Position numbers and translations under genes: made by a program. A DNA stretch of 64,000 nt from Bacillus nitratireducens (GTDB lineage Bacteria; Bacillota; Bacilli; Bacillales; Bacillaceae_G). The stretch lies in assembly GCF_001884135.1 (NCBI RefSeq), contig NZ_MAOC01000038.1:62001-126000 (forward strand), given 5' to 3'. Each line of letters begins with the position of its first letter. Position 1 is the stretch's first letter. Below the pieces are notes generated by a model, which saw nothing but the letters and a program-made list of their open reading frames with translations, did not search any database and was not told the DNA's origin. This document shows, one piece after another, positions 34,165-43,836 of this stretch.

Positions 34165-35088
34165 TTATTCTTGTGAAGAAGAACCGTTAGATGATTCTGT
34201 AGAACCATTCGTTGATTTTTCTTCTTTTTGAGATTGCTCATCTTGTTTGCCATTCGTTTCTTTATCACTAGTCGAACCGCTTGTTGATTTCTCTTCTTTT
34301 TGAGACTTATCTTCTGTTTTACTTTCTGGTTTCGTGCTTGTTGACTTTTCTTCTTTTTGAGATTTGTCATCAGCTTTTTTACCAGAAGCATTTGTCGCCT
34401 TTGCAGCACCTGCATCAGCTTTAATTTCTGCTACTGATTTATTTAAATAACGCTCAGGATTCACAGCCACATTGTCTTTACGTACTTCAAAGTGAACGTA
34501 AGAACCTGCATCTTTATTCATTGCACTTAGACCTGATTTCCCTAACACTTCACCTTGCGCAACTCTTGCACCTTTTTCTACTTTCACACTGCCTAAGCTT
34601 TGATAAGATGCTGCTACACCATTTCCACTATCTACTGTTACAACATAACCAAGAAGTGAATCTTTTTCAGCTTTCGTTACTGTACCACTTAAAGCAGCTG
34701 TAACATCAAATTCTTTTCCGTTCTTCGCAGCAATGTCGATTCCTTTATTAGGGGAATATGTGTTGTTATAAAAGACAAGTGCTTTTTCTTGTTCCGCCTC
34801 TGATGCTGCATCTTCATAGAATTTCTTCTGTACTACTACTTCTGCATTTGCTGCAGCTGGCATTTTCACTACTTCTGAAGACTTTGTTACTGGTACTGCT
34901 GGATCTTCCGTTTGTGTATACGGCGTTGCTTGATCTTGGTTCGGAGCTTTCTTTGGATTAGCTCCTTGGAACCATAGCGCAACCATTAAGATTACCGCTG
35001 CACAAGCAATGTATAGTGCCGGAAACACCCATCTTCTTTGAAATAAATGTACTACTTTTCGCGACTTTTTATTATTTCTTCCTCGCAT
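34165..35088 (-). CDS. spoIIQ: Stage II sporulation protein SpoIIQ
   Basis: A forespore membrane protein of 307 aa that binds SpoIIIAH of the mother cell across the intermembrane space. Basic cytoplasmic start, one membrane segment (about 20-42), and a LytM/M23-like domain (about 80-225). Metal ligands of active M23 enzymes are changed: SPNKGIDIA where HxGxD-type His is expected, and SYVHFEV in place of HxH, so it should be structural, as in B. subtilis. From about 235 the tail is low-complexity with repeated KSQKEEKST units. A SigF-like promoter lies at 35110-35138. Confidence 0.92.
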   Translation of the reverse strand: MRGRNNKKSRKVVHLFQRRWVFPALYIACAAVILMVALWFQGANPKKAPNQDQATPYTQTEDPAVPVTKSSEVVKMPAAANAEVVVQKKFYEDAASEAEQEKALVFYNNTYSPNKGIDIAAKNGKEFDVTAALSGTVTKAEKDSLLGYVVTVDSGNGVAASYQSLGSVKVEKGARVAQGEVLGKSGLSAMNKDAGSYVHFEVRKDNVAVNPERYLNKSVAEIKADAGAAKATNASGKKADDKSQKEEKSTSTKPESKTEDKSQKEEKSTSGSTSDKETNGKQDEQSQKEEKSTNGSTESSNGSSSQE

Positions 35089-35109
35089 TCCATCATCACC
35101 TCAGCAATC

Positions 35110-35138
35110 ATTTTGAACAATATTCAATCATCCTATAC
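35110..35138 (-). promoter_or_regulatory. Candidate SigF promoter of spoIIQ
   Basis: Minus strand: -35 GTATA (35134-35138), 15-base spacer, -10 GTTCAAAAT (35110-35118), against SigF consensus GyATA - 15 - GGnnAnAnT. Transcription would start about 15 bases before the ATG, just enough for the GAGGTG ribosome site. spoIIQ is a known SigF gene. Confidence 0.7.
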
Positions 35139-35222
35139 AACCTATAACTAATTAATTTTCGACAAAATTTGTGAAAATATGTATAGGAATTGCAAAATTT
35201 CCGAGGAAATGATAGAAAAAGG

Positions 35223-35250
35223 AAAAAACTGAGCGTTTGAGCTCAGTTTT
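35223..35250 (-). terminator. Terminator after ABC permease gene
   Basis: AAAACTGAGC and GCTCAGTTTT, a 10-bp stem with a 6-base loop and an A/T run on each side. It overlaps the last base of the permease gene. Confidence 0.85.
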
Positions 35251-35957
35251 TAGTCCATTTTTTTCTTTCTATAAATGAAGAGCGTAATAACAAGTACTGC
35301 AACTAACCAAATAGTTATGTTCAATAAATTATTAGTAATTGCACTAAAACCTCCACCTTTTATAACACCGCTAACTGCAAGACCGATATGACGAGTTGGT
35401 AAATAATCGATTATTTTTGTAACGACTTCATTCTTCACAAACATTCCAATTAAATCACCGAAAAGAAATGTCATTAATATTGGTAATCCAATTGTTGATG
35501 TTTGCGGCACATTTTGAGCTAATAATCCAATACAAGTACCAATGAGGTTAAATATTAGCATTCCAAGAACAAAGATGAGTAATAATAATGCAAAATTGCC
35601 TTCTAATTTACCTAAAATAAGTAGATTAATAAAACAGATTGCAACTGTAATCATACCTGTTAATGAACTTTTACCAATTAATACTTCAATAGATGATGCT
35701 GGTGATAGCATAAGAACACGAAGCGTATTTTTTTCCTTTTCTTCAGCGATAAGCATCGCCTGTACAAAGCCTCCAACCATAACTAACGCCATCGCAGTTA
35801 ACGTACTTGCTCCAACTTCTCTCATATTATCTGAGCGACTAAATAATACCGAAAAGACAAGTGGCATTACCAACATAATTAAAGTTTGTGAATTCGTTTT
35901 AAAATCCTGTAACTCTTTCCGGAAAATCGCTGAAAATCGTCTCATTGAAAATGTCAT
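35250..35957 (-). CDS. ABC-2 type transporter permease
   Basis: A membrane protein of 235 aa with six membrane segments and an ABC-2 layout: amphipathic MRRFSAIFRKELQDFKTNSQ first, then EEKEKNTLRVLMLSPAS before the third segment. The ATG at 35957 overlaps the stop of the ATPase gene (TAATG) and has GGGAGGGG upstream, so the pair is translationally coupled. Substrate unknown; ABC-2 exporters of this size move drugs, peptides or antibiotics. Confidence 0.87.
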   Translation of the reverse strand: MTFSMRRFSAIFRKELQDFKTNSQTLIMLVMPLVFSVLFSRSDNMREVGASTLTAMALVMVGGFVQAMLIAEEKEKNTLRVLMLSPASSIEVLIGKSSLTGMITVAICFINLLILGKLEGNFALLLLIFVLGMLIFNLIGTCIGLLAQNVPQTSTIGLPILMTFLFGDLIGMFVKNEVVTKIIDYLPTRHIGLAVSGVIKGGGFSAITNNLLNITIWLVAVLVITLFIYRKKKMD

Positions 35958-36799
35958 TATAATCCCCTCCCAGTAACTTCTATAAAGATATCGCCTAACG
36001 TTGGTTCGTGCGAATGAATAGATAGTAATTCGCCTTTTTTCATCCATTCTGAAATGCGTTTTGCCCCTAATTCATCTTTTTTCACAATTTCTTTCTTCTT
36101 ATCTGTTAACACAACTTGTATTTGATCTTTCGCATATTGCAAGCGAAGGTTTTCTGGTGTATCAAGAGCTACTATTTCTCCTCCACATAGAAAGGCAATG
36201 CGGTTACAAAGCGTTTCTGCTTCATCCATGTTGTGCGTTGTTAAGAAAATCGTTGTTCCTTCTTTATTTAAGTCTTTTAAGATTTTATGAATGTTTTGTA
36301 CGTTTACTGGATCAAGTGCAGATGTTGGTTCATCTAAAAAGAGGATATCTGGTTTATGAAGAATTGCTCTCGCTAGTATGACGCGCTGCTTCATTCCTTT
36401 TGATAACTTTTTCACTTGTGTTTTTTTATCATCTAGTAAGTTCACTTGTGCTAACACTTCATCAATTCGTTCTTTTTTACAATCGTATAAGTCACAAAAT
36501 AATAGTAAGTTATCATAAATGCTAAGTCTTTCATATAAGCCGCTATTGTCTGTTAAAATACCAATTCGTTTGTAATCGATGCTACTTGGTCCCGTAATGT
36601 CTTTCCCTAACACTCTTACTGTTCCAACGCTATGAAGCAATTGAGATGTTAATATTTTTACTGTTGTTGTTTTCCCGGATCCACTCGGTCCGAGGAATCC
36701 AAAGATTTCTCCTTGCTTCACCTCAATATTTACATTTCGAAGGGCTGTTTTTCCATCGAAACTTTTCATTACATCTTTCATTTCAATTGCCAATGTCAT
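35957..36799 (-). CDS. ABC transporter ATP-binding protein
   Basis: A 280-aa ATPase: Walker A GPSGSGKTTT, signature LSKGMKQRVILARAI, Walker B ILFLDEPTSALDP, and switch His in FLTTHNMDEAETL. It pairs with the permease gene that it overlaps. The LytTR regulator gene lies 181 bases upstream, separated by an inverted repeat (36919-36945) that could be its binding site. Confidence 0.9.
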   Translation of the reverse strand: MTLAIEMKDVMKSFDGKTALRNVNIEVKQGEIFGFLGPSGSGKTTTVKILTSQLLHSVGTVRVLGKDITGPSSIDYKRIGILTDNSGLYERLSIYDNLLLFCDLYDCKKERIDEVLAQVNLLDDKKTQVKKLSKGMKQRVILARAILHKPDILFLDEPTSALDPVNVQNIHKILKDLNKEGTTIFLTTHNMDEAETLCNRIAFLCGGEIVALDTPENLRLQYAKDQIQVVLTDKKKEIVKKDELGAKRISEWMKKGELLSIHSHEPTLGDIFIEVTGRGL

Positions 36800-36918
36800 T
36801 TCGTCATCCCCTTTGTTTTTTCTTTTTATAGATGAAAGTCGCCTTAGCGCTTTTCGTTTGTTTGTTTCGCTTTTCTTGACTCAATCATATGAAAAACAAA
36901 GGGTTTACGCAGTAAAAT

Positions 36919-36945
36919 ACCGGTAAAAGGAGTATTTTTACCGGT
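36919..36945. promoter_or_regulatory. Inverted repeat between LytTR regulator and ABC transporter genes
   Basis: ACCGGTAAAA and TTTTACCGGT, a perfect 10-bp inverted repeat with a 7-base spacer. Read on the minus strand it is a stem followed by ATTTTACTG, a poor T tract. It may be the terminator of the LytTR gene, an operator for the ABC genes, or both. Confidence 0.5.
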
Positions 36946-36980
36946 GAACGAATCGTATTTTGAGCTTATTGGAGCATTTT

Positions 36981-37988
36981 TTATAGCCCAATTACACCTT
37001 TTAATTCATCCATTCGCCCTTTCGAAAGCGGAATCGAACTTTTTCTTTCATCATCCAAAATTAAACTGAAACTATTACGTGTCCACGTAATGACTTCTCG
37101 CACTCTTTGTAAATTAACAAGGTACGAGCGATGACATCTAAAGAAACCGAATCCTGTTAATCTCGTTTCTAGTTCACTTAATGTTAATGCACATACGAAA
37201 TCGCCTTCACGAACGTGAATATGTGTTACTCCGTTTTGCGTTTCAATAAAATGAATCTCCATTGGGTCTAATAAAATGATTTTATCGTTCACTTTCGCTG
37301 GTATTCTTTCTAACTTCATTTGCGGAATCATTTGAACGACTTTTTCTCCATCCACTTCTTCAACTTCTTCTTGCTCAATTTCTACTTTTTTCACACCATC
37401 ATTATTTAATATGTATACATCTTCTGTTAACGAAAGGGCGTCCGATAAGAAAGATGACGTAATAAAGATTGCCTTTCCTTGCTCTTTCATTTTCATAATC
37501 GCTTTTCGAATAATAATTGTACTCTCTGTATCTACGTTTTGCTCTGGTTCTTCCAAAATAACTAAATAAGGATTATGAATCATAACTCGCCCGATATGAA
37601 GACGGCGTTTCTCTGAAAAGGACAATTTTTCTATTTTAACGTTTAACTTATCTAGGAGACCGACATATTGTACTACTTCTTCTATACTCATATGTGATTC
37701 ATAAAGCCCTAATAAGAACTTGAAGTATTCCTTCACCTTCAAACGGTCGTATGCTTCATCTTTCAAAAAACAAAAACCGATGCGTGAATATACTTTCTTT
37801 CCAATCGGCTCCCCTTCAAATAACACACTGCCCGAAGAAGCCTCTTCTTCTCCGATAATAATGCGATGCAACACTTTAGCTGTATGATTATTACACTGCA
37901 AAACAACACATTGTCCTTTTTCAACCTTCAATTCAACTGCCGGTAACTGGTTCGTCTTCCCTAATTGTTTCAACTCCAATAACGCCAT
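36981..37988 (-). CDS. LytTR regulator fused to a degenerate ABC ATPase domain
   Basis: A protein of 335 aa. Residues 1-210 follow an ABC ATPase from end to end (GxxGxGKT position reads CNNHTAKV, signature LSFSEKRRLHIGR, Walker B YLVILEEPE), but the P-loop glycines are lost. Residues about 230-335 are a LytTR DNA-binding domain (DPMEIHFIETQNGVTHIHVR, FFRCHRSYLVNL). The next genes encode an ABC exporter, so a likely role is to control that transporter, perhaps by contact with its subunits. There is no receiver domain or partner histidine kinase nearby. The ATG at 37988 follows GGGGGAG. Confidence 0.82.
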   Translation of the reverse strand: MALLELKQLGKTNQLPAVELKVEKGQCVVLQCNNHTAKVLHRIIIGEEEASSGSVLFEGEPIGKKVYSRIGFCFLKDEAYDRLKVKEYFKFLLGLYESHMSIEEVVQYVGLLDKLNVKIEKLSFSEKRRLHIGRVMIHNPYLVILEEPEQNVDTESTIIIRKAIMKMKEQGKAIFITSSFLSDALSLTEDVYILNNDGVKKVEIEQEEVEEVDGEKVVQMIPQMKLERIPAKVNDKIILLDPMEIHFIETQNGVTHIHVREGDFVCALTLSELETRLTGFGFFRCHRSYLVNLQRVREVITWTRNSFSLILDDERKSSIPLSKGRMDELKGVIGL

Positions 37989-38083
37989 TCTGTCTCCCCC
38001 AAATGTTTTTTTATCCTATTATACCAAACAATTAATGGAAAATTATGATATTTAATACAATATTTTTATACTGTATCAGCAAA

Positions 38084-38109
38084 GAAGGCTATCCATCAGG
38101 ATAGCCTTC
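38084..38109 (-). terminator. Terminator after acyl-CoA ligase gene
   Basis: GAAGGCTATCC and GGATAGCCTTC, an 11-bp perfect stem with a 4-base loop, followed on the minus strand by TTTGC. The stem is strong and the T tract is short. Confidence 0.75.
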
Positions 38110-38113
38110 TTCT

Positions 38114-39730
38114 CTATTTCTGCTCTACCATATAAGTCTTCAGCTGATCACGAAGTGCTCTTTTTAGGAATTTCCCTACAGATGTTTTCGGAATTTCATT
38201 TACGAATAAAATATCATCTGGCATCCACCATTTCGGGAATTCGGCTTCTAGTAAAGCATACAGCTCTTCTCTTTCTACTGCTTGTCCTTCTTTTAACACG
38301 ACGCAAGCAACAGGACGTTCTTGCCATTTTTCATGCGGAACTGCCACGACAGATGCTTCTAATACGTTATCGTGTGACATTAAAGCATTTTCTAAATCTA
38401 CTGAAGAAATCCATTCACCGCCGCTTTTAATTAAGTCTTTCGTACGATCAGCAATTTTAATAAATCCTTCCGAATCAACTGTAACGATATCTCCTGTATG
38501 GAGCCAACCATCTTTCATCGATTCCTCTGTACGCTCATCTTTATAATAGCTACCAGCGATCCATGGGCCTCTTAGGCAAAGTTCTCCCATTTCTTCCCCG
38601 TCCCACTTAACTTCACCGTCTTGTCCAATCACTTTCATTTCTAGCCCAGGGAATAAATATCCTTGGCGAGAGCGCAAGTTATAATATTCTTCTTTCGGTA
38701 AATCGCGTTGATATGATTTCGGACAATTAATTACAACAGCAGGACTCGTTTCTGTCATTCCATATATTTGTCTAAATGCAATTTCGTATTTCTCTTCATA
38801 CGTACGAATCATACTTTGCGGAGCCGCTGATCCACCTGACCATATCGTTTTTACGCTACTAATATCATATGGATGCTTCTCAAGTTCCTGTAATAAGCCA
38901 ATCCAAATTGTCGGCACGCCAGCCGTAATTGTTACTTTCTCACTTTCAATTAACCCCGCTAAAATTTTCGGTGTGAAATGCGGTCCTGGTAATACGAGTT
39001 TTGTCCCAAACCATGTACTCGCAAACGGTAATCCCCATGCATTAACATGGAACATTGGAACGATAGGCATACAAGTGTCTACTTCTGATATATTCCCGCC
39101 ATCTGCAAGCCCAAGTGTATAACTATGGAGCGCAATACTACGGTGTGTGTAAACTACACCTTTCGGTTTTCCTGTTGTAGCTGATGTATAGCACATACCG
39201 GCTGGTTCTTTTTCATCTAAATCTTTTACAAACGGAAATGTCTCATCGCCTTCTTCGAGTAATTGGTCATAATGATATGCTGGTGATAGTGTTGTGTGAG
39301 GTAGTTTATGATCGTCTGTCATAATAATAAAGGCTTTTATATGCGGGATTTCGTGTTGAATACTCTCTAATATAGGTACCATATCTTCATCGACAAGAAT
39401 GATTTTATCTTCTGCATGATTAATAATATATGAAATGTGATCAGCGGAAAGTCTTAAATTTATCGTATGTAGCACCGCTCCGATTCCTGGAATCGCAAAG
39501 TATGCTTCCAAATGCCTATGATGGTTCCAAGCAATTGTCCCTACTTTATCCCCTTGTTCAATCCCCATTTTCGTTAATACACTAGCGAGCCTTCTCGTCC
39601 GCTTTGCAATTTCTCCGTATGTTAATGTATGAATACGCGATGCAGTCCGTGAAACAACTTCCTTTTTCGAAAAATATTTCTCCGCTCGTTCCATCATGGA
39701 CGGAATGAGAAGTGGTACATCCATCATCAT
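38114..39730 (-). CDS. Long-chain fatty acid--CoA ligase family protein
   Basis: An AMP-binding (ANL) enzyme of 538 aa: CYTSATTGKPKGVVYTHRS (ATP loop), IYGMTETSP, GWLHTGDIV, DRTKDLIKSGGEWIS (hinge) and a C-terminal PKTSVGKFLKR with the catalytic Lys. It activates fatty acids to acyl-AMP and then acyl-CoA for beta-oxidation or lipid synthesis. Substrate length cannot be read from sequence. Three ATG codons open the frame; the first, 39730, follows AGGGGG. It forms its own unit with a terminator. Confidence 0.9.
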   Translation of the reverse strand: MMMDVPLLIPSMMERAEKYFSKKEVVSRTASRIHTLTYGEIAKRTRRLASVLTKMGIEQGDKVGTIAWNHHRHLEAYFAIPGIGAVLHTINLRLSADHISYIINHAEDKIILVDEDMVPILESIQHEIPHIKAFIIMTDDHKLPHTTLSPAYHYDQLLEEGDETFPFVKDLDEKEPAGMCYTSATTGKPKGVVYTHRSIALHSYTLGLADGGNISEVDTCMPIVPMFHVNAWGLPFASTWFGTKLVLPGPHFTPKILAGLIESEKVTITAGVPTIWIGLLQELEKHPYDISSVKTIWSGGSAAPQSMIRTYEEKYEIAFRQIYGMTETSPAVVINCPKSYQRDLPKEEYYNLRSRQGYLFPGLEMKVIGQDGEVKWDGEEMGELCLRGPWIAGSYYKDERTEESMKDGWLHTGDIVTVDSEGFIKIADRTKDLIKSGGEWISSVDLENALMSHDNVLEASVVAVPHEKWQERPVACVVLKEGQAVEREELYALLEAEFPKWWMPDDILFVNEIPKTSVGKFLKRALRDQLKTYMVEQK

Positions 39731-39970
39731 TTTTCATTACCCCCTGTTGTTATATTTTATATATTCACATAACTGTATTATAACACGCAGTATGCAGGGT
39801 AACTTCCATTTATTTCTACAAATAATGACAAAAAGGACGTTCCGAAATTGAACCTCTGACTAAAGCTATTTTCTTCTTTGTCATGATTGCAATGATAATC
39901 GAATTTATATCAACGGAAATTGAGTTATATCGACTTAACTGCAAAATGCGAAAAAAATAACCTACCAACA

Positions 39971-40010
39971 AAAAAACCGTCCCAACTACCATTTGGGACG
40001 GTTTTCTTTT
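39971..40010 (-). terminator. Terminator after spoIID
   Basis: AAAACCGTCCCAA and TTGGGACGGTTTT, a 13-bp stem with an 8-base loop and A/T runs on both sides, beginning directly after the spoIID stop codon. Can act on both strands. Confidence 0.88.
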
Positions 40011-40015
40011 TCACC

Positions 40016-41080
<1,065 letters not shown>

Positions 41081-41243
41081 CTATGGAATCTTTTAGAACA
41101 TACTTGGGGGTATCGATATAAAGTGAAACTTTAATGAGGTGAAGTTGTACTGATCACAAATAGCGAAATAAAACGAAAATTTTCTAAATATTTTTACTGA
41201 GACGTGCATAAGTATAGAATTTCTTGACTATAACAGTAATAGT

Positions 41244-41285
41244 AAAAAAAATAGCCCCTATGTCAAAAGACATAGAGACTATTTC
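41244..41285 (-). terminator. Terminator after murA
   Basis: On the minus strand AATAGTCTCTATGTC pairs with GACATAGGGGCTATT over 15 bp (two G-U pairs), loop TTTT, followed by eight T. It begins right after the murA stop codon. Confidence 0.88.
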
Positions 41286-41287
41286 AA

Positions 41288-42592
41288 TTAAGCGTGAAGA
41301 TCAGAAACTTCTTGTTCTTTCACTTCTTCTACTTTTTCGTTTACACGTTCAATAGTTGCACCTAATGCAGCTAATTTCTTATGGAAGTTTACATAGCCAC
41401 GGTCAAGATGTTTTAACTCTGTTACACGAGTATAACCTTCTGATACTAAACCAGCTAAAATTAATGCTGCTGCTGCACGTAAATCAGTCGCGCCTACTTC
41501 AGCACCTTGTAAGCTGTTTGGACCGTTCATAATTACAGAACGACCTTCAATTTTAATATCAGCATTCATACGACGGAATTCTTCAACGTGCATAAAGCGG
41601 TTTTCGAATACCGTTTCAGTAATCATGCTTGTTCCTTCAGCTTGTAATAGTAATGCCATCATTTGTGATTGCATGTCTGTTGGGAAACCTGGGTGAGGCA
41701 TAGTTTTAATATCAACCGCCTTTAACTTATCTGGGCCGATAACACGTATACCTTCATTTTCCTCAACAATTTTAACACCCATTTCTTCCATTTTCGCTGT
41801 AATTGAGCGTAAATGTTCAGGTACAGCATTTTCAATTAAGACGTCTCCACCAGTAATTGCTGCTGCAACCATGAATGTTCCTGCTTCAATACGGTCAGGA
41901 ATAATAGGGTGGTTTGCGCCATATAATTTATCAACGCCTTCGATACGAATCGTTCCAGTTCCAGCTCCGCGTACTTTCGCTCCCATCGCATTTAAGAAGT
42001 TAGCTAAGTCAACGATTTCTGGTTCTTTCGCTGCGTTTTCAAGGACTGTTGTCCCTTTTGCTAATGTCGCTGCAGACATAATGTTTTCTGTCGCGCCTAC
42101 GCTTGGGAAGTCTAAATAAATTTTAGCTCCTTTTAGTTCTCCCTCTACGTACGCCTCAACAAAACCGTTACCAACTTTTACTTTTGCTCCCATTGCTTCG
42201 AAGCCTTTTAAATGTTGGTCAATTGGACGTGAACCAATTGCACATCCACCAGGAAGTGCAATACGAGCACGACCGTTACGTGCTAATAATGGACCCATTA
42301 CTTGGACAGATGCACGCATTTTACGTACATACTCAAATGGTGCTTCAATGTTTAATTCTTTAGAAGAATCGATTGTTACTTGGTTATTTTCAAATACGAC
42401 TTCAGCATTTAAATGACGTAATACCTCGTTAATTGTGTATACATCAGACAAAACTGGTACTTCAGATAGTACATTCTTTCCATCACTCGCTAATAGGGCT
42501 GCAGCGATTATAGGTAATACAGCATTTTTTGCGCCCTCAACACGCACTGTGCCGTTCAACCGCTTTCCGCCACGGACGATGATCTTTTCCAA
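41288..42592 (-). CDS. murA: UDP-N-acetylglucosamine 1-carboxyvinyltransferase
   Basis: A protein of 434 aa for the first committed step of peptidoglycan synthesis: enolpyruvyl transfer from PEP to UDP-GlcNAc. It has [14 protein letters not shown] at the start and the PEP-loop [15 protein letters not shown] with the catalytic Cys at 117, the target of fosfomycin. Neighbours ywmB and spoIID identify it as the murAA (MurA1) copy of Bacilli. TTG start with GGAGGGG six bases upstream. Confidence 0.94.
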   Translation of the reverse strand: MEKIIVRGGKRLNGTVRVEGAKNAVLPIIAAALLASDGKNVLSEVPVLSDVYTINEVLRHLNAEVVFENNQVTIDSSKELNIEAPFEYVRKMRASVQVMGPLLARNGRARIALPGGCAIGSRPIDQHLKGFEAMGAKVKVGNGFVEAYVEGELKGAKIYLDFPSVGATENIMSAATLAKGTTVLENAAKEPEIVDLANFLNAMGAKVRGAGTGTIRIEGVDKLYGANHPIIPDRIEAGTFMVAAAITGGDVLIENAVPEHLRSITAKMEEMGVKIVEENEGIRVIGPDKLKAVDIKTMPHPGFPTDMQSQMMALLLQAEGTSMITETVFENRFMHVEEFRRMNADIKIEGRSVIMNGPNSLQGAEVGATDLRAAAALILAGLVSEGYTRVTELKHLDRGYVNFHKKLAALGATIERVNEKVEEVKEQEVSDLHA

Positions 42593-42631
42593 ATTATTCC
42601 CCTCCGTGTCCTTTTTTCAGTATCTATTCAC

Positions 42632-43336
42632 TCAATACTCAGAAGTTATGATCGGTGTGCCAACCACAATTGTATCTTTGTTGTCTGTAGAACGTATTGC
42701 TATTTGCACATTTATTTTCTCTCTATTTATCGAAAGAGCGTCATTCCACTTTTTATTATATGCGGAGACTGACACAAATGCTCTTTCTTCTGTCTGTTCG
42801 ATCGCTCTTGCTGAAAGATCTTTCAAAACCTGATTGGTTTTATTTTGCAAAACACCTTCAATCTTATCATTCAATACACCTTGAACACAAGTGTAAATTG
42901 TAGGTTTTCCATTAAAAATTTTATTCATTTTCTGAACGTACTTCGGGTCCCATTTCGCCCCGCTTACCTCAAATATAATGAAAGTGTTTTCTTTAGTATT
43001 TTCCTTAGTCCAAGTTACTACTACTCGTTCTTCATATGAAGAAGATTTTTTATAGGATGTAGCTTTATATCCATCTGGAGATTGTTCTAATTCCCAACTT
43101 TCGATATTTGCCTTTTCCTTCACATCGTTTAACAATTTTTGAAACGTATGTATATTAGAAATTGTTTTTGTTTCTCGCGCTAACCATGACCACCGCTCTA
43201 CTTTTGCATCATTCTTCTCTAAAGTTGCGATCATGCTCTCCATCTTCTGTTCATCGCTTATAGGTTTCATCTCTCTATATCCAACCAAAAATAAAACAAC
43301 ACTCAAGACAACGATAAGAATGGCTTTAAGCTTCAA
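42632..43336 (-). CDS. ywmB: YwmB family protein
   Basis: A protein of 234 aa with an N-terminal hydrophobic segment (signal peptide or anchor, about 3-20) and an extracytoplasmic domain of the YwmB/TATA-box-binding-like family. Function unknown; the gene is constantly found before murA in Bacillus. The ATG at 43342 immediately abuts AGGAGGGG and is too close; the TTG at 43336, six bases from it, is the better start. It lies 39 bases before murA. Confidence 0.82.
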   Translation of the reverse strand: MKLKAILIVVLSVVLFLVGYREMKPISDEQKMESMIATLEKNDAKVERWSWLARETKTISNIHTFQKLLNDVKEKANIESWELEQSPDGYKATSYKKSSSYEERVVVTWTKENTKENTFIIFEVSGAKWDPKYVQKMNKIFNGKPTIYTCVQGVLNDKIEGVLQNKTNQVLKDLSARAIEQTEERAFVSVSAYNKKWNDALSINREKINVQIAIRSTDNKDTIVVGTPIITSEY

Positions 43337-43387
43337 TTTCATCCCCTCCTATCCCCATTGTTAACGGAGATATGAGGTTCTATACAC

Positions 43388-43624
43388 TTACTTTACTAAA
43401 TACGTTAAACTCTTTGAATAGCCTAAATAATCAAGGAAAAAGTTACTGACAGATGTCCCAATCGCAATCGTAACTAGGATGAGTAATACTCTCGTCTGCA
43501 TCACTTTCCCAGACTTCATTAAACGCTCAATGTGAATACCTTGCAAGGCCCACCACGTAATAGTAATAAACAATAAATGCGAAACAATGGCAATCAGTGC
43601 TTGTTGCCCTAAAAGTTGTGCCAA
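43388..43624 (-). CDS. ywzB: DUF1146 family small membrane protein YwzB
   Basis: A protein of 78 aa with two membrane segments (about 10-30 and 45-65). YwzB/DUF1146 proteins are encoded between the energy genes and ywmB-murA in Bacillus; function is not known. TTG at 43624 with AAGGGG seven bases upstream. It may head the ywzB-ywmB-murA transcript. Confidence 0.85.
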   Translation of the reverse strand: MAQLLGQQALIAIVSHLLFITITWWALQGIHIERLMKSGKVMQTRVLLILVTIAIGTSVSNFFLDYLGYSKSLTYLVK

Positions 43625-43795
43625 AAAATCGACCCCTTTTTTGTTTGGCTACTACTTACGCAAAATGTAAAAACGATACCATAATAAGTAGGAGCCGCAC
43701 TTTTTCAAACGCGAATAGGCTTCTTACATTTCAAATCGTAATTTCCTCTCAAAAAACATATATTTATATACGTTTCCGTTTGCTGTTACTCCAAA

Positions 43796-43830
43796 ATAAA
43801 AAGCGCAGAGTACGGACTCTACACCCTTTA
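43796..43830 (-). terminator. Possible terminator after nuo operon
   Basis: On the minus strand AGAGT-CCGT-ACTCT, a 5-bp stem (one further G-C pair outside a mismatch), then GCGCTTTTTATTTT. The stem is short, but the place just after nuoN and the T tract fit. Confidence 0.5.
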
Positions 43831-43836
43831 TTTTCA

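Noticed and set aside
34065-34415. Lys/Gln-rich minus-strand frame of 116 codons
   Set aside because: It is another frame of the spoIIQ tail repeats and crosses the spoIIQ terminator.
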